A stretch of 64,000 nt of DNA, taken from the NCBI RefSeq assembly GCF_014646275.1, contig NZ_BMND01000025.1, forward strand, positions 1 through 64,000. The letters run 5' to 3'. This document shows positions 40,790 to 48,837 of this stretch, piece by piece. The notes below the pieces were generated by a model, which was not told the DNA's origin, did not search any database, and saw only the letters and a list, made by a program, of their open reading frames with translations. The stretch comes from Streptomyces kronopolitis (GTDB taxonomy: Bacteria > Actinomycetota > Actinomycetes > Streptomycetales > Streptomycetaceae). Position 1 is the first letter of the stretch. Each line of letters begins with the position of its first letter. The position numbers were made by a program, and so were the translations under genes.

Positions 40790-42498
40790 AGGGCTCCACG
40801 CACCGCCGTTGCTACTGCCGCGATCCCAAGACCGGCAAGCCGCTCGGCAAGAACTGCCCCAAACTCACCAGCCGCAAGCACGGCTCGTACTCCATACGCC
40901 AGGAACTCCCGCCCCGCGAGGACGGCACCCGCCGCTCCTTCAGCCGCGCCGGCTACGAGTCCCTCAAGGCCGCACAGGGCGACCTGGACCGCCTACGCGC
41001 GCTCCTTGCTCTCGTCGACCAGGACGACCCGGACAGCACTGAGCGGCTGACGACCATGCTGGAGGAGATCGCCGACGAGAAGGCGCCCCTGCCCGAGCCG
41101 GAGGAGACCCACCGGCGGCTGAGGGCGGGGCTGGCCCTGCGCGGCACCATCACCGTCGGGGAGTGGCTCGACTCGTGGTTCGCCTCCAAGAAGCGGCGCA
41201 AGACGACGCTCAACGGCTACGCGTCGCACATCCGCGTCCACCTCAAGCCGCGCATTGGGCACATCCGTCTCGACCGTCTCCACGTCGGCCACTTGGTGGA
41301 GATGTTCGATGCCATCGCGCTCCAGAACGAGGTGACCGAGGCCGAGAACCAAGCCCGCAGTGAGCAGATCGCGCGCTGCAAGCCGAGCAAGCCGGGGCGA
41401 CCCACCGCCGCCGAGCGAGCCCGGTTGGCCGAGGAGCAGCAAAAGCTGGCCGAAATGAAGCCGTTCCGGAAGCTGAACGGCCCGGCCACCCGGCAGGCCA
41501 TCCGCCGGACCCTACGCGCCGCGCTGAACGCCGCCATCGCCCAACAACTCATCACGTTCAACCCGGCAGCCCACGTCGAACTCGAATCCGGCAAGCGGCC
41601 GAAGCCCTTGCTCTGGACGGAGGAGCGCGTTCGCCGCTGGCGCGAGACGGGCAACCTGCCGAGCCCCGTCATGGTGTGGACGCCAGCACAGTTCGGTGTC
41701 TTCCTCGACGCCGCCGAGGACGACCGCCTCTACCCGTTCTTCCACCTCGTCGGAACCCGCGGCCTGCGGCGCGGTGAGGGCGTCGGCCAGGAATGGACGG
41801 ACATCGATCTGGAGGCGGGGCTGATCACTCCCGCCAAGGAGATCGTGGTGGACGGCTGGGCACCGTACGAGTCCGAGCCCAAGACCGACGGCAGCGCGGG
41901 CACGATCGCGCTCGACAGCCTGAATCTGGCTGTCCTGCGGGCCCACAAGGCCCGGCAGGACGCGGAGCGCCTGGCATGGGGCTCCGCGTGGCAGGACACG
42001 GGCAAGGTCTTCACACAGGAGGACGGCTCGCCCCTGCACCCGGAAACCGTCTCCGAGACCTTCCGCCGCGTTCTGGCGTCCACGGATCTTCCGCCGATCA
42101 CGCTCCGCGATCTGCGCCACGTCGCGGCCACCCTGACCCACGGAGGCGGCGGGGACATCCACACGGTGAAGGAGGTCCTGCGCCACTCGACCATCGCCCT
42201 GACGTCGGACACGTACACGAGCCTGCTGCCCGAGCTCGATCGTGAGATAGCCGAGAAGGCGGCGCAGCTCGTTCCGAGGGCCCGCCGAGTAACGCGCATT
42301 GACGAAGGCTCCGGCGCTCCCGCTCACGCATCGCTCACGCACAAGCCGAAAACGAAGGAACGCCCCGACCGGCCTGAGCCGATGGGGGCGCTGCCTCGCA
42401 GGTCAGAGGAGGTCTCCTCGACCGATGACGGTGGGCCATCAGGGGCTCGAACCCTGAACCAATGGATTAAAAGTCCACTGCTCTGCCAATTGAGCTAA
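40786..42498 (+). CDS. int: Tyrosine recombinase (integrase)
   Basis: The 570-aa protein has an N-terminal arm-binding part (YCRDPKTGKPLG, GSYSIRQELPP), a core-binding SAM-like domain (about 125-260) and a catalytic domain (about 310-500). The catalytic domain shows Arg in GTRGLRRGEG, LRDLRHVAATL, EVLRHSTIALTSDTYTSL with the nucleophilic Tyr in TYTSL. TTG 40786 with GGAGGAA is coupled to the Xre stop. The last 24 residues are translated from attR and the tRNA-Lys gene, so the C-terminus differs between integrated and excised states. Confidence 0.93.
   Translation: MKGSTHRRCYCRDPKTGKPLGKNCPKLTSRKHGSYSIRQELPPREDGTRRSFSRAGYESLKAAQGDLDRLRALLALVDQDDPDSTERLTTMLEEIADEKAPLPEPEETHRRLRAGLALRGTITVGEWLDSWFASKKRRKTTLNGYASHIRVHLKPRIGHIRLDRLHVGHLVEMFDAIALQNEVTEAENQARSEQIARCKPSKPGRPTAAERARLAEEQQKLAEMKPFRKLNGPATRQAIRRTLRAALNAAIAQQLITFNPAAHVELESGKRPKPLLWTEERVRRWRETGNLPSPVMVWTPAQFGVFLDAAEDDRLYPFFHLVGTRGLRRGEGVGQEWTDIDLEAGLITPAKEIVVDGWAPYESEPKTDGSAGTIALDSLNLAVLRAHKARQDAERLAWGSAWQDTGKVFTQEDGSPLHPETVSETFRRVLASTDLPPITLRDLRHVAATLTHGGGGDIHTVKEVLRHSTIALTSDTYTSLLPELDREIAEKAAQLVPRARRVTRIDEGSGAPAHASLTHKPKTKERPDRPEPMGALPRRSEEVSSTDDGGPSGARTLNQWIKSPLLCQLS
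42430..42473. repeat. attR within tRNA-Lys
   Basis: Exact 44-bp copy of 27305-27348. It covers the T-arm, variable and acceptor 3' strand of tRNA-Lys plus the anticodon-stem 3' side. It is inside the integrase reading frame. Confidence 0.92.
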
Positions 42499-42504
42499 TG
42501 GCCC
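42432..42504 (-). tRNA. tRNA-Lys (anticodon UUU)
   Basis: The 73-nt gene on the minus strand starts GGGCCATTAGCTC and ends ATGGCCCA. The anticodon loop CTTTTAA gives UUU. The acceptor stem GGGCCAT/ATGGCCC pairs perfectly and the T-loop is GGTTCGAGCC type. CCA is not encoded in full. It is the integration target and is restored by the element. Confidence 0.95.
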
Positions 42505-42617
42505 GCACCGAGCAGCATAGCCCGACGAGGTGCCACAGCCCGAAGCCATTGGCCGTGCGGCCCTCCGGGCGGGTGGCCCGGGGCCGTTTCCCGGGGTGTC
42601 CGGCTACCCCAACGCAC

Positions 42618-42652
42618 AGGGCCCGTACGGCACTTGCGTGCGTACGGGCCCT
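42618..42652 (-). terminator. Terminator of the DEAD-box helicase gene
   Basis: AGGGCCCGTACG / CGTACGGGCCCT is a perfect 12-bp stem with an 11-nt loop, 31 bp past the helicase stop on the minus strand. Confidence 0.75.
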
Positions 42653-42682
42653 GCGTCATGCGTGCCGGTCAGGCGTCAGCGA

Positions 42683-44857
42683 TCAGCCGTTGCGCTTCCA
42701 GCGCGGCTTGTCCTCGCGACGGCCGAAGGAGCCGGTCGTGGCGCCGCGGTGGTCGTCGCGGCGGCCGTAGGGGCGGTCGCCGCCGGAGCGGTGGCCACCG
42801 GTGGCGGGACGGCCGCCGGAGCGGTCGTCGCGGTTGAACGGACGGTCGCCGCCGCCGGAGCGGTAGCCGCCGGAGGAGGGACGGCCACCGGAACGGTCGT
42901 CACGGTTGAACGGACGGGCGGGGCGGTCGCCGCGGTCGCGGTTGAAGCCGCCGCGGTCGTCACGGCGCTCGAAGGAACGGCCACCGGAGCGGTCGTCACG
43001 ACGGTCACGGTTGAACCCACCGCGCTCGCCACCGCGGTCGTCGCGGCGGTCGAAGGAACGCCCGCCGGAACGGTCGTCGCGACGGTCACGGTTGAAGCCA
43101 CCGCGCTCGCCGCCACGGTCGTCGCGGCGGTCGAAGGAACGCCCGCCCGAGCGGTCGTCACGACGGTCACGGTTGAAGCCGCCACGGTCGCCACCGCGGT
43201 CGCGGTTGAAGCCACCGCGGTCGCCACCGCGGTCGTCACGGCGGTCACCGCGGTCGAAGGAACGGCCGCCGGAGCGGTCGTCGCGGCGGTCGCGGCGGTC
43301 GAAGTTGCCCCGCTCGTCGCGGCGCTCGTCGGGCGCGGTGCTCTGGGCCGGCACGGCGGCCGCGGCAGCGGCCTCCGCCTCGGCGGTCTCCGCGGCGGCG
43401 GCCAGCGCCTCCGCGGGGTCCTCGCCACGCTCACGGGCGGCGCGGGCGGTCAGCCGGTCGGCCTCCTCGCGCAGCTCGGTGGCGCGGCGCTGCAGACGCT
43501 CCAGCTCGCGGGTGACCTCGGCCACCTCGCGCTCGGCCTGCTTGGCGGAGTTGTTCGCACCGTCGGCCTGGACCTCGGTGAGCGAGCGCGCGCCGGTGAT
43601 GCGGGCGACGTCCTCGTCGAAGGCACCGGAGCCGCCGACGATGTGACGCGAGGCGTCCACGCCCGCGTCCTCCATCAGCCGGAAGATCTGGCGGCGCTGG
43701 TGCGGCAGCGACAGCGAGACGACCGTGCCGGACTGGCCGGCGCGGGCGGTACGGCCCGAGCGGTGCAGGTAGTCCTTGTGGTCACCGGCCGGGTCGACGT
43801 TCAGGACCAGGTCGATGCCGTCGACGTGGATACCGCGGGCGGCGACGTCGGTGGCGACCAGCGCGTTGACGTAGCCGTCCTTGAAGTCCGCGAGGACCCG
43901 GGTGCGCGCGCCCTGCGTCATGCCGCCGTGCAGCGCGTCGGCCTTCACGCCGGACTCGACGAGCTGCTCGGCGATGCGGTCGGCGCCCAGCTGGGTGCGG
44001 ACGAAGATGATGGTGCGGCCCTTGCGGGCGGCGATGGCGGCGGTGACCGGCGCCTTGTCCTTCGGCTTCACGACCAGGACGTGGTGGGTCATGGTGGTGA
44101 CGTTGCCCTGGGCGCTGTCGACCTCGTGGCTGACCGGGTTGGTCAGGTAGCGCTTGACCAGGGTGCCGATCTCGTTCTCCATCGTGGCGGAGAACAGCAT
44201 CCGCTGACCGCCCGCGGGCACCTGGTCGAGCAGCTCGGTGACCTCGGGCAGGAAGCCCAGGTCGGACATCTGGTCGGCCTCGTCGAGGACCGCGACCTGG
44301 ACGTTCTCCAGGGAGCAGGCGCCACGGTTGATGATGTCGCGCAGCCGGCCCGGGGTGGCGACGAGGACGTCGACGCCGCGCTCCAGGGCGTAGATCTGGT
44401 TGCCCATGGACGTGCCGCCGCAGACGACCTTCATCTTGAGGCCGAGCACGTCGCCGTAGGGCTGGAGGGCGTCCGCGACCTGCATCGCGAGCTCACGGGT
44501 CGGGGTGAGGATGACCGCGCGGGGCTTCTTCTTCTCGGTGCTGCCGCCGGCCAGCTGGGCCAGGGTCGGCAGACCGAAGGAGAGCGTCTTGCCGGAGCCG
44601 GTGCGGCCGCGGCCGAGGATGTCCTTGCCGGCCAGCGCGTCCGGGATGGTCGCGGCCTGGATCGGGAAGGGGGTGGTGACGCCGTTCTGCGCGAGCTTGC
44701 GGACGACGCCCTCGGGCAGTCCGAGGTCGGCGAAGGTGACGGTGTCGGTGGCGGCTTCGGCCGCGTCGGTCTCGGGCGCCTCGTCGGCCGCCGTCACCTC
44801 GGGAACCGTCTGCTCGTCGGATGCGGGCATGACGGACTGCTCAGTGGAAATGGACAT
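42683..44857 (-). CDS. DEAD-box RNA helicase with RG/RD-rich repeat tail
   Basis: The 724-aa protein has an acidic N-terminal tail (about 40 residues) and a DEAD-box core (about 40-400) with the Q motif (FADLGLPEGVV...FPIQ), Walker A GRTGSGKT, PTRELA, VLDEADQM, SAT, and HRSGRTARAG. A coiled linker follows. The C-terminal 270 residues are built from repeats of DRRDDRSGGRSF and RGGFNRDR type. It probably remodels rRNA or mRNA, with the tail binding RNA. ATG 44857 is used. It follows the tRNA-Lys region and is conserved in Streptomyces, presumably the SCO4096 equivalent. Confidence 0.93.
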   Translation of the reverse strand: MSISTEQSVMPASDEQTVPEVTAADEAPETDAAEAATDTVTFADLGLPEGVVRKLAQNGVTTPFPIQAATIPDALAGKDILGRGRTGSGKTLSFGLPTLAQLAGGSTEKKKPRAVILTPTRELAMQVADALQPYGDVLGLKMKVVCGGTSMGNQIYALERGVDVLVATPGRLRDIINRGACSLENVQVAVLDEADQMSDLGFLPEVTELLDQVPAGGQRMLFSATMENEIGTLVKRYLTNPVSHEVDSAQGNVTTMTHHVLVVKPKDKAPVTAAIAARKGRTIIFVRTQLGADRIAEQLVESGVKADALHGGMTQGARTRVLADFKDGYVNALVATDVAARGIHVDGIDLVLNVDPAGDHKDYLHRSGRTARAGQSGTVVSLSLPHQRRQIFRLMEDAGVDASRHIVGGSGAFDEDVARITGARSLTEVQADGANNSAKQAEREVAEVTRELERLQRRATELREEADRLTARAARERGEDPAEALAAAAETAEAEAAAAAAVPAQSTAPDERRDERGNFDRRDRRDDRSGGRSFDRGDRRDDRGGDRGGFNRDRGGDRGGFNRDRRDDRSGGRSFDRRDDRGGERGGFNRDRRDDRSGGRSFDRRDDRGGERGGFNRDRRDDRSGGRSFERRDDRGGFNRDRGDRPARPFNRDDRSGGRPSSGGYRSGGGDRPFNRDDRSGGRPATGGHRSGGDRPYGRRDDHRGATTGSFGRREDKPRWKRNG
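42870..43320 (-). repeat. Imperfect tandem repeats in the helicase tail
   Basis: The DNA repeats in units of about 60-100 bp encoding RGGFNRDRRDDRSGGRSF-like modules. These are prone to copy-number change by slippage. Confidence 0.75.
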
Positions 44858-45105
44858 GCGAAATGCGAAACCTTCCGGAGTCTCGGCACGCGCCCAAACT
44901 CCGTGTGTTTCACACGACCGCCTCTATGCGGTCAGCCACGGCAAGGGAGAGAACGCGCCACGCGGCGCGCTTCTGTTCTGGCGCCGGGCAAATGGGATCA
45001 AACGATCTACCACCATACGCACTCCGCCCCCCGAATGGCAAATGACCTCCCGCCCACGCCATCCGCCCCGCGCCCGGCCCCCTCACCCGCCTCCGCTTGT
45101 GGCCT

Positions 45106-45765
45106 CTAAGCCTCGTCGTCCTCGTACCCGTCCGGCTGCGAGGCCACCGGCGACACGGGGGACGGCCCCGACGCCTGAGAGCTCGGCGGCGGCGCGGGAG
45201 TGGTCGGCGGCGGGGACGGCTGCGCGGGCGGTGTGGCGGGGGAGGTCTGGGCCGGCGGCGTGGCCGGGTGGTCGGGGTGGGAGGGCGAGGGCCGGGGGTG
45301 GCCGCCGTGCCCGCCGCGCCCGCCATGGCCCGCTCCCGCGCCGGGCTCGGGGCCCGACGGCTGCACCGGCTGGGACGGCGCACCGGGGTCGGACGGCGAC
45401 GGCTCCGCGCTCTGCGACTCCTCGGCCGCCTTGTCGTCGCCGCCGGCCGGGTGCGCGGCGCCACCACGCCCCATCCGCCGCGGACCGCCGCCGCGGCCGT
45501 CCACGGACACCCCGCCGGAGCCGGGCGCCCCGTCCTTCGCGCCGTGCCGGGAGGTACTGCCGGACGGTTTCGGCTGTTCGGGGTCGCTCACGTTCATGCA
45601 GGCGGCCAGCGAGAGGGCCAGCGCGGAGACGGTCACGGCCGCGGCGGCGCGCGAGCGCAGCCGGACCACCGGGGGACGGGTGGCGGGGACGGGAGCGGGA
45701 ACGCCGGACGACGACGGGGACGGTGTCGGCATCGGGAGCGAATGGCGGTAAGGGCGCGGGCGCAC
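45106..45765 (-). CDS. Secreted lipoprotein, Pro/Ser/Gly-rich
   Basis: The 219-aa protein has a basic N-terminal stretch to about residue 40, a hydrophobic segment and a lipobox LSLAAC (Cys near 56). The mature part is disordered, rich in Pro, Ser, Gly and His (GHGGRGGHGGH, PPAQTSPATPP). GTG 45765 has GGAGG 7 nt upstream. It should be lipid-anchored on the outer face of the membrane. No enzymatic domain is seen. Confidence 0.8.
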   Translation of the reverse strand: MRPRPYRHSLPMPTPSPSSSGVPAPVPATRPPVVRLRSRAAAAVTVSALALSLAACMNVSDPEQPKPSGSTSRHGAKDGAPGSGGVSVDGRGGGPRRMGRGGAAHPAGGDDKAAEESQSAEPSPSDPGAPSQPVQPSGPEPGAGAGHGGRGGHGGHPRPSPSHPDHPATPPAQTSPATPPAQPSPPPTTPAPPPSSQASGPSPVSPVASQPDGYEDDEA

Positions 45766-45910
45766 GGGCGGGACCTCCGGATCCGGAGCGCAGGGACAGC
45801 GGCACGGACGCCCTGCCCAACTCCCGCCGCCCGCCCGAGGACACGCGCGACACCCCGCGGATCGCCCCCGGAGTGCCGCCGGGGCCCGGCCCGGCCCGCC
45901 GCCGTACCCC

Positions 45911-46261
45911 CTAGCCGTACCCGAGCGCGTGCAGCCGCTCGTCGTCGATCCCGAAGTGGTGCGCGATCTCGTGAACGACCGTCACCTCGGTCTCCGCGAC
46001 CACGTCCTCGCGGGTGTCGCACATCCGCAGCGTCGGCCCCCGGTAGATGGTGATCCGGTCCGGCAGCACCCCCGCGTACCACTCCCCGCGGTCGGTCAGC
46101 GGCGTCCCCTCGTAGAGCCCGAGCAGCCCGGGGTCGCCGGCCGGCGGTTCGTCCTCGACGAAGACCGCCACGTTGTCCATCAGCCGGGTCAGCTCCGGCG
46201 GGATCCGGTCCAGGGCCTCGGCGACCAGTTCCTCGAACTCCTCGCGCGTCATTTCCAGCAC
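45911..46261 (-). CDS. Zincin-like metallopeptidase family protein
   Basis: The 116-aa protein has the metal motif VVHEIAHHFGID (HExxH) near residue 98, and conserved features RIPPELTRLMDNVAVFVEDEPP and LPDRITIYRGP. It belongs to the minimal zincin (DUF1025) family found in actinobacteria. GTG 46261 has GGAG 9 nt upstream; ATG 46252 is also possible. A core gene, separated from the next chromosomal gene by the IS insertion. Confidence 0.88.
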   Translation of the reverse strand: MLEMTREEFEELVAEALDRIPPELTRLMDNVAVFVEDEPPAGDPGLLGLYEGTPLTDRGEWYAGVLPDRITIYRGPTLRMCDTREDVVAETEVTVVHEIAHHFGIDDERLHALGYG

Positions 46262-46391
46262 ACCACCATTCTCCGCCACCCGGCCCCCCGGCGATCCTCG
46301 TGGACCGCCCGCCGCACCGCAGCCCAACCGGAAGCCCCCCTCCGGGCTTACGACTTGGGGAACGATTGATGTCGGGGTGTGGTGGCCTGAC

Positions 46392-47410
46392 GGGTCGGCT
46401 GGAGGGTGATCAGCAGGCCGGCTGTCGGACGGGTACCAGTTCGGTGCTCGTCTTGCGGCGGGTTGCCCGTTGAGCGGATCGATCGGAGACCAGCCCGGCG
46501 ATCGCCAGGTGAATGTCGGCGTAGTCCTTGCGCCGCCCGGTGTACCGCTGGAGCGGGCGCCACTGCTTGTACTCGGCGTTGGCGTGCTCCACGCAGATTC
46601 GCCGGGAGGACTGGCGGCGCCGCTGCTCGCGCCAGGCGTGGCGCTCGCCGAGCGGGGCATCATCCTTGGGTTTCTTCGGCGGGGCGCTGACCTGGTCGGG
46701 GAACTCGTTAGCCAGGCCCCGGTAGCCCTCGTCCACCTCGGCTTCCACTGTCGGGTACTGGTGGAACTGCTCGGCGATGCCCTCGGTGCGCACGCAGGTC
46801 TGGTCGTGCATCCTGCCCGGGCGCACGACGCCGGAGAGGAGGGTGCGGCCCTGGCCGTCGCTGAAGGTGGTGGTCTTGATGGTGTTCTGCTTCTTCTTGC
46901 CGGACACGAACGCCTTCCGGCCGGGGCGCCCCGCCTTGGGGCGGCGGACCTGTACCTCGGTGCCATCGATTCGCAGATCCACGCCCTCCGCGTCGGCGTA
47001 GGCGAACAGGTCCTCCAGCGTGCGCAGCCGCACTCCGGGCCGCTCGGGGACGGCGAAGCCGCGGGCCGCCAGTAACGGGCGGACCTCGCGGATCGCGCCG
47101 GAGATGGTAGAGCGGTCCACCGCGTAGAACTCCGCCAGCGCAGAGTGCGGCAGCCCCAGCCGCAGGTGCACCAGCGTGACCAGGAGCCGGTCCACGAACA
47201 CCAGCCGCCGCTTGGGTCCTGCCCCGGCGGCCCGCCGCCGGTCCCCGCCACGCCGCTCGCGCAGCACCGATTCCCGCCCTGCCTGCCACTTGGGGGCGAG
47301 TTCTTCGAGTAACTCGCCGAAGTGTGCGCGGGAGACGCCGCACAGGGCAGGGTTAGCACAGGCCGCACGGGCCCAGGTCAGCATCGCAACTCACCCAACC
47401 AGTGCGGCCC
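46392..47410 (-). mobile_element. IS5-like insertion sequence
   Basis: A single transposase gene nearly fills the element. Poor terminal inverted repeats can be proposed: GGGTCGGCTGGAGGGTGA (left) against GGGCCGCACTGGTTGGGTGA (right, minus strand). ACGGGTCG occurs on both flanks (46390 and 47421) but may be coincidental. Boundaries are approximate. Confidence 0.6.
46410..47384 (-). CDS. IS5 family transposase
   Basis: The 324-aa DDE transposase has an N-terminal HTH (about 55-95; LVFVDRLLVTLVHLRLG, LAEFYAVDRSTISGAIREV). The DDE residues are in LRIDGTEVQV (first Asp), VEAEVDEGYRG (second Asp) and VEHANAEYKQWR (Glu). Length is typical for IS5/IS1647-like elements with one frame. ATG 47384 starts just inside the right end, and the stop lies at the left end. 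No frameshift is visible; the element may be active. Confidence 0.88.
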   Translation of the reverse strand: MLTWARAACANPALCGVSRAHFGELLEELAPKWQAGRESVLRERRGGDRRRAAGAGPKRRLVFVDRLLVTLVHLRLGLPHSALAEFYAVDRSTISGAIREVRPLLAARGFAVPERPGVRLRTLEDLFAYADAEGVDLRIDGTEVQVRRPKAGRPGRKAFVSGKKKQNTIKTTTFSDGQGRTLLSGVVRPGRMHDQTCVRTEGIAEQFHQYPTVEAEVDEGYRGLANEFPDQVSAPPKKPKDDAPLGERHAWREQRRRQSSRRICVEHANAEYKQWRPLQRYTGRRKDYADIHLAIAGLVSDRSAQRATRRKTSTELVPVRQPAC

Positions 47411-47459
47411 TTCTCGCGTCACGGGTCGACCGCCACCTCCACGATCGGCCTCAATGCTG

Positions 47460-47846
47460 TCACTGGTTGTCGGGTGTGGCCCAGGCGACGAGCTGGAGGA
47501 CTACACCGTTCGGGTCGGTGACCTGGAAGAGGCGCTCACCCCACGGCTCTTCGCGCAGCGGCATGGTGATGGGGACGCCTTCGCTCTGCAGTCGCTCGTA
47601 TTCAGCCTCCAGGTCAGCCACGGTGAACGCGGTGATCACACCTGCGGCGTGCTGGTCCCTAACGCCCTCGGGCAGGACCTCGATGCCGCGCTGCAGAAAG
47701 ATCACGTTGACGGCGTCCTCGCGGACTAGGGAGGCAAAGCCTTCGGCGGTCATGGCCTCCTGGAAGCCGAAGTGCCTGGTCAGGAATGCGGCGGAGGCGG
47801 GGACGTCGTCGACGGTCAGGGAGACGGCGGTGGAAGTGATCTTCAT
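47460..47846 (-). CDS. VOC family (glyoxalase-like) protein
   Basis: The 128-aa vicinal oxygen chelate fold protein has two beta-alpha-beta-beta-beta modules (MKITSTAVSLTVDDVPASAAFL at the start and GERLFQVTDPNGVVLQLVAW at the end). Metal ligands are uncertain: His24-like and Glu at the end are not all conserved, so it may be a binding/immunity protein such as a bleomycin-resistance-like member. It is divergent from a TetR gene with a shared operator. Substrate unknown. Confidence 0.82.
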   Translation of the reverse strand: MKITSTAVSLTVDDVPASAAFLTRHFGFQEAMTAEGFASLVREDAVNVIFLQRGIEVLPEGVRDQHAAGVITAFTVADLEAEYERLQSEGVPITMPLREEPWGERLFQVTDPNGVVLQLVAWATPDNQ

Positions 47847-47872
47847 GGCTTCTCCTGGAGCTCGAGATCAAT

Positions 47873-47905
47873 CTCTGTACGCTGTACTATATACATCGTA
47901 CAGAG
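47873..47905. promoter_or_regulatory. TetR operator in divergent VOC/TetR promoter
   Basis: CTCTGTACG (47873-47881) and CGTACAGAG (47897-47905) are exact complements around a 15-bp AT-rich centre (containing TACTATATACA, a likely -10). It lies between the divergent VOC and TetR genes. Confidence 0.75.
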
Positions 47906-47941
47906 TGGAACGGCGCGGGACCAAAGCCCTCAGGGGAAAGG

Positions 47942-48721
47942 ATGGAGCGCATGGCCAAGGAACGAAGCGGCGCAGACGACCCGGCCCGCACCCTGGAACT
48001 GCTGTGGCGCGAGCCCGGACAAGGTGGCCCCCGGCGCGGCCCCAAGCAGGGCTTGACGGTCGACGCTGTCGTCCAGGCCGCCATCGAGCTCGCCGACTCC
48101 GGTGGGCTGGACGCCCTGACCATGCGCAGCGTCGCCCAGCAGCTGGGCGTCACGCCGATGACGCTGTACACGTACGTCCCGGGCAAGGCAGAGCTGTTCG
48201 ACCTCATGCTGGACGCCGCCTATCTGCAGATGCCGCGTACCGATCACACAGCCGCCCCGTGGCGTACGAAGGTGGAGGCCGTCGCGCGCGAGAACCGCGA
48301 CCTATATAGGCGCCACCACTGGGTGGCGACCTTGCCCACCACACGCCCGCCGCTCGGTCCCGGTCTCATGGCCAAGTACGAACACGAACTGGCCGCGTTC
48401 GACGGCCTCGGGCTCGACGATGTCGAGATGGACGCGGCCCTCACCTTCCTGCTTGGCTTCGTCCAGTCCGTCGCCCGCGCCGACCTCGATACCCAGGCCG
48501 CCGCCCGCGACAGCGCCATGTCCGACGAGCAGTGGTGGGCCGCCAACGCTCCACTTCTGGCCAGGGTCTTCGATCCTGCCCGGTTCCCCCTCGCAGCCCG
48601 GGTCGGAAGTGCCGCGGGTGAAGCTCACCAGGGCGTGTACAACCCCGAACACGCCTTCAGCTTTGGGCTGCAGCGCATCCTGGACGGCCTCACCCACCTC
48701 ATCGTGAGCCGTTCCCGATAG
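47942..48721 (+). CDS. TetR/AcrR regulator (TetR_C type)
   Basis: The 259-aa protein has an N-terminal arm, an HTH (about 40-85; LTVDAVVQAAIELADSGGLDALTMRSVAQQLGVTPMTLYTYV as region) and a TetR_C-like ligand domain. It probably represses itself and the VOC gene through the palindrome upstream. ATG 47942 (AGGGGAAAGG ahead) or ATG 47951 are both possible starts. Composition is somewhat below core, and the pair with the IS suggests an accessory insertion here. Confidence 0.88.
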   Translation: MERMAKERSGADDPARTLELLWREPGQGGPRRGPKQGLTVDAVVQAAIELADSGGLDALTMRSVAQQLGVTPMTLYTYVPGKAELFDLMLDAAYLQMPRTDHTAAPWRTKVEAVARENRDLYRRHHWVATLPTTRPPLGPGLMAKYEHELAAFDGLGLDDVEMDAALTFLLGFVQSVARADLDTQAAARDSAMSDEQWWAANAPLLARVFDPARFPLAARVGSAAGEAHQGVYNPEHAFSFGLQRILDGLTHLIVSRSR

Positions 48722-48837
48722 CAACCTCACATCCCGGTCCGGCAACGTCCGCGTTTACGCCCACTGGCCGCCGACCACGACCACCACTATCGATCCCAAG
48801 CTCGTTAGCGGCGGCACGGTGGGGGCATACGGGACCA

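Larger units (their letters stand above)
27305..42473. mobile_element. Integrated mobilizable element at tRNA-Lys(UUU)
   Basis: About 15.2 kb lies between exact 44-bp direct repeats. The tyrosine integrase gene abuts the right repeat, where the intact tRNA gene is rebuilt. Xis, an Xre regulator, a DUF3631 ATPase, a DUF2637 membrane protein, MobC and a MOB-type relaxase form the backbone. No FtsK/TraB translocase, type IV secretion or NUDIX/RepSA gene was seen, so transfer probably depends on another element. Cargo is a ParB-like pair and a putative peptide-modification operon. Confidence 0.9.

Noticed and set aside
46390..47428. 8-bp target duplication ACGGGTCG around the IS
   Set aside because: The copies do not abut the proposed inverted repeats, so they may be coincidental.
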